In this document: in pieces, positions 37,718-43,823 of the stretch
Layout of the letters: each line of letters starts with the position of its first letter
How positions within the stretch are numbered: position 1 is the stretch's first letter
Virus record (IMG/VR): IMGVR_UViG_3300017743_000025
Coordinates: 1 to 43,823 of that record
Length of the DNA stretch: 43,823 bases
Reading direction: 5' to 3' (one strand)
DNA from: a virus
Notes under the pieces: generated by a model
What the model was told of the DNA's origin: nothing
The model's database searches: none
What the model saw: only the letters and a program-made list of their open reading frames with translations
Made by a program: the position numbers and the translations under genes

Positions 37718-38450
37718 TTGTCTTTTCCCGTTGGCTTGTTTGTTTCGATGGTTAGAGATTGCCAGACGGCCAAAATTTTGTCACCAGTCAATTTTGCATA
37801 GCTTGCATGCACTCAGGTTATAGCTTGGACTCTTTATAGTATAGAGCAAGGCATGAGAACAAGCCTAGAACAAGCATAGAACGAACGTGAACGGCGTTTT
37901 CTATGGGGTAACATGCCCGAAAAGGGTCAAAGCCCCTCAGTGAGCGTTTAAACCGGCCTAGCGTGGATTTCTACTATGGGTAGTATTTGCCCAGGCATTT
38001 TCCCGCCCTGGTTGCAGGGGCGGTGCAACCTTAGATAGGAAGACTTAATTTGACACACTTCACAAGCTATGCAAGTCTGCATGAGACCCATGCAATAAGA
38101 TCATGGCTCCGGGGCTATACATCAAATTTTAGATAGGGTAGGGTTAAGCATAATTTGAAAGCGGCTATTTTCCGGGCATCGCCTTTGAGCGATAGAGTCA
38201 GAAACCAAAGCAACAAACAAACTTGCGCCTGTCTAGTTGTCACTGTCTAGACAACCTAAGACTTAAACACCTATCTAAACACTCGTTATCGAGCTATGCA
38301 AAAGTATTCCTTGACATGCACCAGACGCATAGCTAACCTATGCACTCAGGACATATCTAATATCGTCATAGGAGCTATGCAAAAATGGTTGTCAAGGAAT
38401 CTTTTCTATTGACATGCAATTTCGGAATACTTGCCATGCAAAATTGTGTG
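37718..38450. other. Non-coding control region with GCTATGCAA repeats (candidate origin)
   Basis: More than 700 bases lack a credible gene. GCTATGCAA occurs four times: 37794-37802 (inverted), 38066-38074, 38293-38301 and 38374-38382. The last two are part of a 13-base repeat GAGCTATGCAAAA. Also present are a hairpin GGTTGCA/TGCAACC (38010-38016/38024-38030), the inverted repeat GCATAG-CTAAC-CTATGC (38327-38343), and ATTCCTTGACA/TGTCAAGGAAT (near 38306/38390). TTGACATGCA is repeated near 38311 and 38409. The mix of AT-rich DNA, short repeats and divergent operons is what origins and early control regions look like; function is inferred. Confidence 0.55.
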
Positions 38451-38480
38451 TTGACAGAGCTGGGGGTTTTGTGGCATAAT
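38451..38480 (+). promoter_or_regulatory. Candidate strong sigma70 promoter (rightward early)
   Basis: TTGACA (38451-38456), an 18-base spacer and CATAAT (38475-38480) give 11 of 12 consensus bases. It points toward the sigma-like gene, with a leader of about 360 bases containing two sets of repeats. Host RNA polymerase should recognise it directly after infection. Confidence 0.62.
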
Positions 38481-38487
38481 TATGGGC

Positions 38488-38660
38488 CACTCAAAACTGT
38501 ATCAAATTTGTACTAAATACTTTGGGTATTTTACTCAAATACTCATGCACTCAAAACCTAAAGTATTTTAGCTAAATTTGTATGTACTTTATGCGTGCAT
38601 CAGATTTACATCAAATTCGTACTAACTTTTAGACAAATACTTAAGGTATTCGAAATAAAT
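38488..38660. repeat. Degenerate AT-rich repeats downstream of the early promoter
   Basis: CACTCAAAAC occurs at 38488-38497 and 38548-38557. ATCAAATTTGTACTAA (38501-38516) recurs with one change at 38610-38625. Near-palindromes AAATACTTTGGGTATTT (38515-38531) and AAATACTTAAGGTATTC (38635-38651) share AAATACTT-x-x-GGTATT. Palindromes next to a promoter suggest operator sites for a dimeric regulator, or AT-rich unwinding repeats of an origin. Confidence 0.55.
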
Positions 38661-38670
38661 GTGACCTCCC

Positions 38671-38789
38671 CCGTGGGAAAATGACCCCCTCGTGGGAAAA
38701 TGAGCCTTAGACCCCCGTGGGAAATTGAGGCCCCCGTGGGAAAATGAGAGACCCCCGAGGGAAATTGACTGACCACCGTGGGAAAATGA
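38671..38789 (+). repeat. Six-copy iteron array, consensus CCGTGGGAAAATGA
   Basis: Cores start at 38671, 38690, 38715, 38734, 38755 and 38776, that is 19-25 bases apart (close to two helix turns). Each is preceded by a C-run. Copies 3 and 5 read AAATTGA and copy 5 has GAGGG. The array ends one base before a TTGACA box. The same motif occurs twice in the endolysin gene. It is probably a binding array for a phage or host protein (origin iterons or an activator/repressor site). Confidence 0.8.
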
Positions 38790-38790
38790 C

Positions 38791-38818
38791 TTGACACCTC
38801 TGACTGAGCTGTTACTCT
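38791..38818 (+). promoter_or_regulatory. Candidate promoter abutting the iteron array
   Basis: TTGACA (38791-38796) starts right after the last iteron. A weak -10 (TACTCT, 38813-38818) follows after 16 bases, about 28 bases before the start codon of the first early gene. A perfect -35 with a poor -10 beside an operator array is typical of a regulated promoter. Confidence 0.5.
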
Positions 38819-38845
38819 GTTGTGGTCTTAACCAAGGAGATAGAC

Positions 38846-39019
38846 ATGGACGAGATTGAACACGTACTCAAAGACATCATCGACGATGCTATGGCAATGC
38901 TTGATGACTGTAAGAGCCGGACACACCCAAGCCCAGATGCTGCGGGTCGTATCCATATGTCTTCTAGTGAGCTTTGCGACTATGTAGACGGATTCCTAGA
39001 GAGCCGAGTGAATGTATGA
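38846..39019 (+). CDS. Small acidic hypothetical protein, first early gene
   Basis: The 57-residue acidic helical protein (MDEIEHVLKDIIDDAMAMLDD...) starts behind a strong AAGGAG site. Its stop overlaps the start of the sigma-like gene (ATGA), so they are coupled. It might bind or modulate the sigma-like protein or host polymerase, but only the context suggests this. Confidence 0.68.
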   Translation: MDEIEHVLKDIIDDAMAMLDDCKSRTHPSPDAAGRIHMSSSELCDYVDGFLESRVNV

Positions 39020-39591
39020 ACACCCAAGATAAGATGGACCTGTGCCGGAGGTTAGCTTCTAGCTTCCGGCGTTACGAGTTGTACGATGACCTTGTGCAGG
39101 AGGGGATGGTAGCCCTCCTAGAGGCCGATGCCCGTGGATATATAGCCCCCGGTGATTTTGTGATGGTAGCCCGGAAGCGGATGCAGGACTTTATATCCCT
39201 TCGCCAAGGCCCCCTGAGCATACCCCCCTCCTCTGAAACTAGGGAGAACGCTAAGGCTATCAGGAACGGCTCTGAAGCCCCGGTGACAGAGTACATGACC
39301 AGTGATACCTACGATAGCCTTAAAGTCGCTCTGGGAGCTTCTACAGCCCTTCTAGAGGGTGATGAGGTTTTGTACGAGGGTCACACAGAGGGTTATCTGT
39401 GGGTACAGCAAGTACAAGGCTTGATGAAGGATACCCTATCAGAGCGGGACTACGAGATATTCCTTTTAAAGTATGGCCCTGATGAGTGGTCTCTGGTGGA
39501 TATTGGCAAGAGGTACGACATTACCAAACAGAGAGTGTTGCAGATTGACAACAGGATCAGGGAAAAACTAAAAAGTGTAGTGGAATCGTAG
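39016..39591 (+). CDS. RNA polymerase sigma-factor-like protein
   Basis: The 191-residue product has a sigma70 region 2-like segment (residues 12-62; YDDLVQEGMVALLEADARG, then FVMVARKRMQDFI) and a linker PLSIPPSSE at the place of region 3.0. A region 4-like helix-turn-helix follows at 137-186 (LSERDYEIFLLKY, SLVDIGKRYDITKQRVLQID). The length is that of ECF or phage sigma factors. The start at 39016 uses the ATGA overlap; the open frame extends 14 codons upstream. The gene lies 10 bases from the first copy of the conserved promoter element, which it may recognise. Confidence 0.78.
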   Translation: MNTQDKMDLCRRLASSFRRYELYDDLVQEGMVALLEADARGYIAPGDFVMVARKRMQDFISLRQGPLSIPPSSETRENAKAIRNGSEAPVTEYMTSDTYDSLKVALGASTALLEGDEVLYEGHTEGYLWVQQVQGLMKDTLSERDYEIFLLKYGPDEWSLVDIGKRYDITKQRVLQIDNRIREKLKSVVES

Positions 39592-39601
39592 ATAGCCCCC
39601 C

Positions 39602-39629
39602 TTTACCTTCGTTTGATTTAGGGCTTATA
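39602..39629 (+). promoter_or_regulatory. Conserved phage promoter element, copy 2 (replication operon)
   Basis: TTTAC (39602-39606), 11 bases, TTAGGGCTTATA (39618-39629), preceded by GCCCCCC as at copy 1. It occupies the only gap between the sigma-like gene and the primase-helicase gene. With -35 TTTACC and -10 TATAAC 18 bases apart, transcription would start near 39637 and give a short leader. Confidence 0.78.
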
Positions 39630-39660
39630 ACAAACTACAGAATGACTAGAGGATAAGATA

Positions 39661-41244
39661 ATGACTGAGATACCACACCAACCTTGCCCACACTGTGATA
39701 GCTCTGATGCTTTCAGCTACAACACACAGAAGATGGTTGGAAACTGCTTTAGTTGTCACGAAGCATACCCAGCTAAAGGAAAGCATTACTCAGCAGAAGT
39801 GCTTGCTAAGTATCCACTCAAAGATAAGGAAAACAACATGAACTACGTCCCTAAGAACATTCGACCAGCTACTAGTCTACAAGTTGGTAGTGGGAACTTT
39901 GTAGCAGATCGTGGTATTGCCACACAGACTATGGAGTTCTACGGGGTAAAGACTTACTCAGATGCTGATGGTCCAGTGAAGCAAGAGTATGTCTACCCCT
40001 CTGGTGGTAAGAAGATCAGGTACTACCCAAAGGCATTCAGTGCAGAGGGCTTACGAGCAGATGAGTTGTTCGGCATGAACCTGTGGAATGCTGGCTCTGC
40101 TCGTTACGTTACTGTGACTGAGGGTGAGGTAGATGCTATGTCTGCCTATCAGATGCTCAAGGGCAACTACACTAATCCTGTAGTATCCCTGCCTTCTGCC
40201 ACCCCTTCTAAGGCTTTGTGGGAGAAGTGTGGCTCTTGGTTGGACAGCTTCGAGAAGATCATCCTGTCTGTAGACAATGACGAAGCTGGCAATGCTATCG
40301 CTGCTAAGATGGCAAACCTGTTCCCCAACAAGGTGTATCGTGTACCACACGACAAGTACAAGGACGCCAATGAGTTCCTTGAGGCACGTCAGGGACAGGC
40401 ATTCAAGTCTGCTTGGTACTCTGCAAAGAAGTTTGTACCAGAGAACATCCTCAACACCAGTGAGCAGTTCTTGAGCCTGTACCGTGACACACCAGAACAC
40501 CAGTATGTCCCTACTGGCATCCAAGCTCTTGACGACAAGATCATGGGTCTGATGCAGGGTCACTTCACTGTCATCAAGGCACCAACAGGTGTTGGTAAGA
40601 CCGAGGTGATGCGCTACCTTGAATACAATTTGTTGCAGCAGAAGGTTCCCTTTGCGACTTGGCACCTTGAGGAAACCAAGCTACGTAGTCTGCTAGGGTT
40701 GGTGTCGTATCATATGGGTGGCAACGTAACCCGTAGAGACTTGATTGATGAGGATACAGGCCCCCTAGTCGAAGAGGCTATCATCGAACTCACCAAGGAT
40801 GAGAACTTCTACCAGTTCTACCTTCCTGATGGTCAGGGTGCTGATGACCTTATCGAGCAAATCCGTTTCTTCCGTGAGGCTTGTGGTTGTCGCTTCATCT
40901 TCTTTGAGCCTATCCAAGATGTTGTAGCTGGCCTCACTGAGGACGGCAAAGAGCAAATCCTTGCTGACCTGTCTGTACGCCTCTCTAAGCTGGCAGCAGA
41001 GCTTAACGTAGGGATTGTGACTATTGCTCACACCAACGACAATGGCGACCCTAAGTATTGTAAGATGATTGCACAGCGTGCCTCTGTCATCGTCAACCTT
41101 AGCCGTAACAAAGAGTCGGATGATGAGGATGACCGCAATACAACTTTCTTGGCCGTAGAGAAGAATAGACCTTGCGCTGAGATTGGACATGGTGGTAGAA
41201 TGCGTTTCGATCCAAAGACATTTATCCTTAAGGAGCTTGCGTGA
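39661..41244 (+). CDS. Primase-helicase, T7 gp4-like
   Basis: The 527-residue bifunctional replication protein has an N-terminal zinc finger with C9-x2-C12 and C29-x2-C32. A TOPRIM-type primase core follows with E154 (VTEGEVDAM) and D205-N-D207 (SVDNDEAG). The C-terminal RecA-like DnaB helicase has Walker A APTGVGKT (307-314), FFEPIQDV (Walker B region) and a late VNLSRNK segment. It unwinds the fork and primes the lagging strand with the family A polymerase encoded downstream. AGAGGATAAG precedes the ATG. Confidence 0.92.
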   Translation: MTEIPHQPCPHCDSSDAFSYNTQKMVGNCFSCHEAYPAKGKHYSAEVLAKYPLKDKENNMNYVPKNIRPATSLQVGSGNFVADRGIATQTMEFYGVKTYSDADGPVKQEYVYPSGGKKIRYYPKAFSAEGLRADELFGMNLWNAGSARYVTVTEGEVDAMSAYQMLKGNYTNPVVSLPSATPSKALWEKCGSWLDSFEKIILSVDNDEAGNAIAAKMANLFPNKVYRVPHDKYKDANEFLEARQGQAFKSAWYSAKKFVPENILNTSEQFLSLYRDTPEHQYVPTGIQALDDKIMGLMQGHFTVIKAPTGVGKTEVMRYLEYNLLQQKVPFATWHLEETKLRSLLGLVSYHMGGNVTRRDLIDEDTGPLVEEAIIELTKDENFYQFYLPDGQGADDLIEQIRFFREACGCRFIFFEPIQDVVAGLTEDGKEQILADLSVRLSKLAAELNVGIVTIAHTNDNGDPKYCKMIAQRASVIVNLSRNKESDDEDDRNTTFLAVEKNRPCAEIGHGGRMRFDPKTFILKELA

Positions 41245-41642
41245 TGACTGTTTGGCCTGAGATTATTTCCGACGACCCAGAGATGATGGCAGATTGGGAA
41301 AGCCTTTCTGCTACGGAGAAGGCAACCATCGAAGAGACCCAAGGGCTAGTTGATGCCTTTGTAGAGGAGTACAACAACTTTGATGAAGATGAGTTGCTAG
41401 AGTTCTTGGAGCAAACTAACTACAATGAGTGTCGCCTATCACCTGCCTCTAAGCCCTACGGCTTAACCTTCGGTGTAAAGCTGGGCAATGGATTAGTAGC
41501 GTCGGTAGATACAGATAACCAAGCTCTCTTTGTGAACATAGGGGACGTGGTTGTCTTCACAGTTATGAACTCCGATCTCTACAACGAACACTTGGAGTTC
41601 TGGCTCGGCTTCTGGTATGACATTGAGCAGGATGCAGCGTGA
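41244..41642 (+). CDS. Acidic hypothetical protein
   Basis: The 132-residue very acidic product (TVWPEIISDDPEMMADWESL... FVEEYNNFDEDELLEFLEQ) has a beta-rich C-terminal half (YGLTFGVKLGNGLVASV...FVNIGDVVVFTVM). The start at 41244 overlaps the primase stop (TGATG) with AAGGAG upstream. Because of its acidity and place in the replication operon it could be a DNA-mimic or replisome accessory, but no family is recognised. Confidence 0.62.
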   Translation: MTVWPEIISDDPEMMADWESLSATEKATIEETQGLVDAFVEEYNNFDEDELLEFLEQTNYNECRLSPASKPYGLTFGVKLGNGLVASVDTDNQALFVNIGDVVVFTVMNSDLYNEHLEFWLGFWYDIEQDAA

Positions 41643-42067
41643 TGCCTTACAAGGACCGTGAGAAACAGAGGGCCTACCAGAAGAGGTGGGACTCTGAGAA
41701 GTACGCTAGGGTTGGGGATCAGCTTAGAGCCTACAGCAATCTCTGGAAGGACATGAACCCCGAGAAGACTATGCTATATGCTGCTAAGTGCCGATCTAAC
41801 GACCGAGGCATTCCCTTCGACATAGAGCTTAGTGATATAGTGATCCCAGAGTTTTGCCCTATCCTTGGCCTTAAGCTAGAGAAAAGTCGAGGTCAGCCGG
41901 GGGCAGGTAGTCCCTCTCTAGATCGAATAGTGCCAGAAAAAGGCTATACAAAAGGCAACGTACAGGTTATATCTCACAGGGCTAACTCCCTCAAGGGAAA
42001 TGCCACAGCAGATGAGCTTATGGCTGTAGCCAAGTATTGCAAGGAGCAGGAAGATGACAGTATTTGA
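41642..42067 (+). CDS. HNH-like endonuclease
   Basis: The 141-residue basic protein has a central FCPILGLKLE and a C-terminal PSLDRIVPEKGYTKGNVQVISHRANSLKGNAT. This pattern (S-L-D-R-I...Y...N-V-x-x-x-x-x-x-x-N) is that of recombination-endonuclease/HNH-type phage nucleases, though a full set of zinc cysteines is not seen. The start at 41642 overlaps the previous stop (TGATG). It overlaps the polymerase start by 14 bases. It may resolve DNA branches or act as a free-standing homing-type nuclease next to the polymerase gene. Confidence 0.65.
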   Translation: MPYKDREKQRAYQKRWDSEKYARVGDQLRAYSNLWKDMNPEKTMLYAAKCRSNDRGIPFDIELSDIVIPEFCPILGLKLEKSRGQPGAGSPSLDRIVPEKGYTKGNVQVISHRANSLKGNATADELMAVAKYCKEQEDDSI

Positions 42068-43823
42068 CATAGAGACTGACGGACTATTGGAAGAGGCTAC
42101 CAAAATCCATGTACTCTCTTGGATGGATGAGAATGGTGTAGTCCAGCATACGCATGACCAGTTCAACATGGCTGTGTTCTTCACTCAGGCAAAGACCTTG
42201 GTGGGTCACAACATCATCCGCTTTGACATCCCCGTAGTGGAAAAGCTGCTGGGTATCAAGGTAGAGGCAAAGCTGGTGGATACACTGGCTCTGTCTTGGT
42301 ATCTTAACCATGACCGCCCACGCCACGGGCTTGAGGGTTATGGGGAAGACTACGGTGTACCCAAGCCCAAGATCACTGACTGGAACAACCTGACCCCAGA
42401 GGAGTATGCACACCGATGCAACGAAGACGTGAAGATCAACGCAAAACTCTACAAAGACTTGTCGGCCCAGTTAGAGTGGCTGTATCAGGACCAGACGGAG
42501 CGAGAAAATTTCGTTCAATACTTGTCATTCAAGATGGACTGCGCTCGACAGCAGGAAGCTCTGGGATGGAAGTTGGACGTGGCAAAGGCTCAGTCTCACT
42601 ACGAAGAGCTTCAGTCGCTCAAAGAAGAGAAAATCGAGCAACTCGCAGAAGCTATGCCGAAGAATATGATCTACAAGAAGGTGGAGAAGCCCTCTCGTAT
42701 GACCAAGGCCGATGGTAGCCTTACAGTCTATGGAGAGCGGTGGCACGCCCTCCTACGGGCTGGTGGCCACCCTTCTACCACAGTAGGCCCCATACAGGTT
42801 CTGGACAAGGAAGAGCGTGCTAACCCTAACAGCAACAATCAGGTCAAGGAGTGGCTTAACTCTCTTGGCTGGCAACCTGCTACGTTCAAGTACCACAGGA
42901 ACCCTGATGGCTCTGAGCGTACTGTAGAGCAGGTCAGGGACGGCTCTGAGCTTTGTGAGAGCGTAAAGCTGCTGATTGACAAGAACCCCTCAGTGGGAAT
43001 TTTGGATGGTCTGTCGGTTATCAACCACCGCCTTGGTGTGTTCAAGGGCTTCTTGGACTGCCACAAAGATGGTTGGCTTAAGGCAGAGATTGCAGGGTTT
43101 ACCAACACTCTGAGGTTCAAGCACTACAAGCCATTGGTCAACCTTCCCGGTGTGGACAAGCCTTGGGGTTCAGAAATTCGTGGTTGTCTCACTGCACCAG
43201 AGGGGTTTGTGTTGTGTGGTGCTGATATGACCAGCCTTGAGGATACCACCAAGCGGCACTACATGCAGCCTCTGGACCCTGATTATGTTGCAGAGATGTC
43301 CCGTGAGGGCTTTGATCCACACCTTGACTTGGCTAAACATGCGGGAGCTATCACTCAGGCGGACATAGACAAGCACAACTTGGGCGAGATAAGTCTCAAG
43401 GCACTGCGTAAGAACTACAAGGTGGTGAACTACTCTGCTACCTACGGTGTAGGGGCTACTAAGCTCAGTCGCACCACAGGTCTGTCAGTCAAAGAGTCTA
43501 AGAAGCTGCTGGAAGCCTTCTGGGATCGCAACTGGGCTATCCCTAAGTTGGCGGACAGCATGTACCCGAGGGAAAAGAACGGTAAGAAGTGGCTCAAGAA
43601 CCCTGTCAGTGGGTACTACCACAGTCTTCGTAGTGACAAGGACAAGTTCTCTACCCTCAACCAATCCACCGGGGTGTTCTGCTTCGATAATTGGGTAGCA
43701 CTCTGTAGACGTAATGGTGTCCAGACTATCGGGCAGTTCCACGACGAAATCATTGCACTTGTAGCAGATGGGCGACAAGAGCAGACAAAGCTGCTGATGG
43801 AGAAAGCTATTGCAACTCTTAAC
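42054..43823 (+). CDS. DNA polymerase family A (T7-type), N-terminal 590 codons
   Basis: This is the replicative polymerase. The N-terminal proofreading domain has Exo I D5-I-E7 (VFDIETDG), Exo II GHNIIRFD (D58) and Exo III around D125 (YAHRCNED). The polymerase part has motif A D391 in CGADMTSLE, a motif B-like RKNYKVVNYSATYGVG, and motif C FHDE (H563-D564-E565) within the repeated end. It runs off the window but continues at base 1 and stops at 195, giving 613 residues. The start at 42054 lies four codons before the first catalytic Asp. Confidence 0.93.
   Translation, partial: MTVFDIETDGLLEEATKIHVLSWMDENGVVQHTHDQFNMAVFFTQAKTLVGHNIIRFDIPVVEKLLGIKVEAKLVDTLALSWYLNHDRPRHGLEGYGEDYGVPKPKITDWNNLTPEEYAHRCNEDVKINAKLYKDLSAQLEWLYQDQTERENFVQYLSFKMDCARQQEALGWKLDVAKAQSHYEELQSLKEEKIEQLAEAMPKNMIYKKVEKPSRMTKADGSLTVYGERWHALLRAGGHPSTTVGPIQVLDKEERANPNSNNQVKEWLNSLGWQPATFKYHRNPDGSERTVEQVRDGSELCESVKLLIDKNPSVGILDGLSVINHRLGVFKGFLDCHKDGWLKAEIAGFTNTLRFKHYKPLVNLPGVDKPWGSEIRGCLTAPEGFVLCGADMTSLEDTTKRHYMQPLDPDYVAEMSREGFDPHLDLAKHAGAITQADIDKHNLGEISLKALRKNYKVVNYSATYGVGATKLSRTTGLSVKESKKLLEAFWDRNWAIPKLADSMYPREKNGKKWLKNPVSGYYHSLRSDKDKFSTLNQSTGVFCFDNWVALCRRNGVQTIGQFHDEIIALVADGRQEQTKLLMEKAIATLN
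43701..43823. repeat. Terminal direct repeat, copy 2
   Basis: Identical to bases 1-123 and in the same reading frame (codon 550 of the polymerase starts at 43701). This closes the circle. Confidence 0.95.

Noticed and set aside
38010-38030. GGTTGCA/TGCAACC hairpin as a transcription terminator
   Set aside because: No T-run follows on either strand, and no gene ends nearby on the plus strand; it is listed only as part of the control region.
38671-38789. Possible CRISPR array
   Set aside because: The repeats are 14-bp cores with 5-11-bp gaps and no unique 30-bp spacers or cas genes; they are iterons or operator sites.
38606-38797. A 63-codon minus-strand frame across the iteron array with repeated HFPTG units
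   Set aside because: The repeated peptide is only the translation of the iterons. No ribosome site or independent support is present.
1-43823. Lysogeny functions (integrase, excisionase, CI/Cro repressors), att sites, insertion sequences
   Set aside because: I found no open frame with integrase or transposase motifs and no IS-like inverted repeats. Absence is judged by reading and not by a profile search.

Overview
The window is one complete, circularly closed genome of a tailed dsDNA phage with siphovirus-type tail genes. The first 123 bases recur exactly at the end (1-123 = 43701-43823), so the unique circle is about 43,700 bp, and the contig was opened inside the DNA polymerase gene. No integrase, excisionase or lysogeny repressor is visible, so a strictly lytic life style is likely (inference). 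A circularly permuted, two-piece tmRNA gene with a tag ending in AVAA, a DUF1127 protein and a B12-dependent ribonucleotide reductase point to an alphaproteobacterial, probably marine host. Some cyanobacteria and betaproteobacteria also have two-piece tmRNAs, so the host assignment is an inference.

Layout. (i) 35.2-38.85 kb is a mostly non-coding control region. It holds short direct repeats, an array of six GTGGGAAA-type iterons, several sigma70-like promoters and a leftward cluster of small accessory genes, including an HhH-GPD glycosylase-like protein. (ii) 38.85-43.8 kb, continuing through the junction to 9.2 kb, is rightward. It encodes a sigma-factor-like protein, primase-helicase, HNH-type protein, family A DNA polymerase, SSB, 5'-3' exonuclease, PD-(D/E)XK nucleases, MazG, NrdJ, a cytosine methyltransferase with an overprinted second frame, ThyX, glutaredoxin, PhoH and a DUF3310 protein. 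It ends with the tmRNA and an outer-membrane-barrel-like protein before a bidirectional terminator at 9.2 kb. (iii) 35.0-9.25 kb is leftward. It encodes TerS, TerL, portal, protease and scaffold, capsid, connectors, tail tube, frameshifted tail chaperones, tape measure, a long array of duplicated fibre modules, the tail tip and the lysis genes.

How it fits together. A 28-bp element, TTTAC-N11-TTAGGGCTTATA, occurs three times with identical spacing. It lies upstream of the primase operon, upstream of the SSB operon and, on the minus strand, upstream of the terminase/structural operon. The sigma-like gene sits just before the first copy. The simplest model (inference) is that iteron-associated host-type promoters express the sigma-like protein first, and it then switches on replication and virion genes through the three matching promoters. 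The nucleotide genes (NrdJ, ThyX, glutaredoxin, MazG) supply dNTPs. The tmRNA could rescue ribosomes or mark proteins for degradation late in infection.
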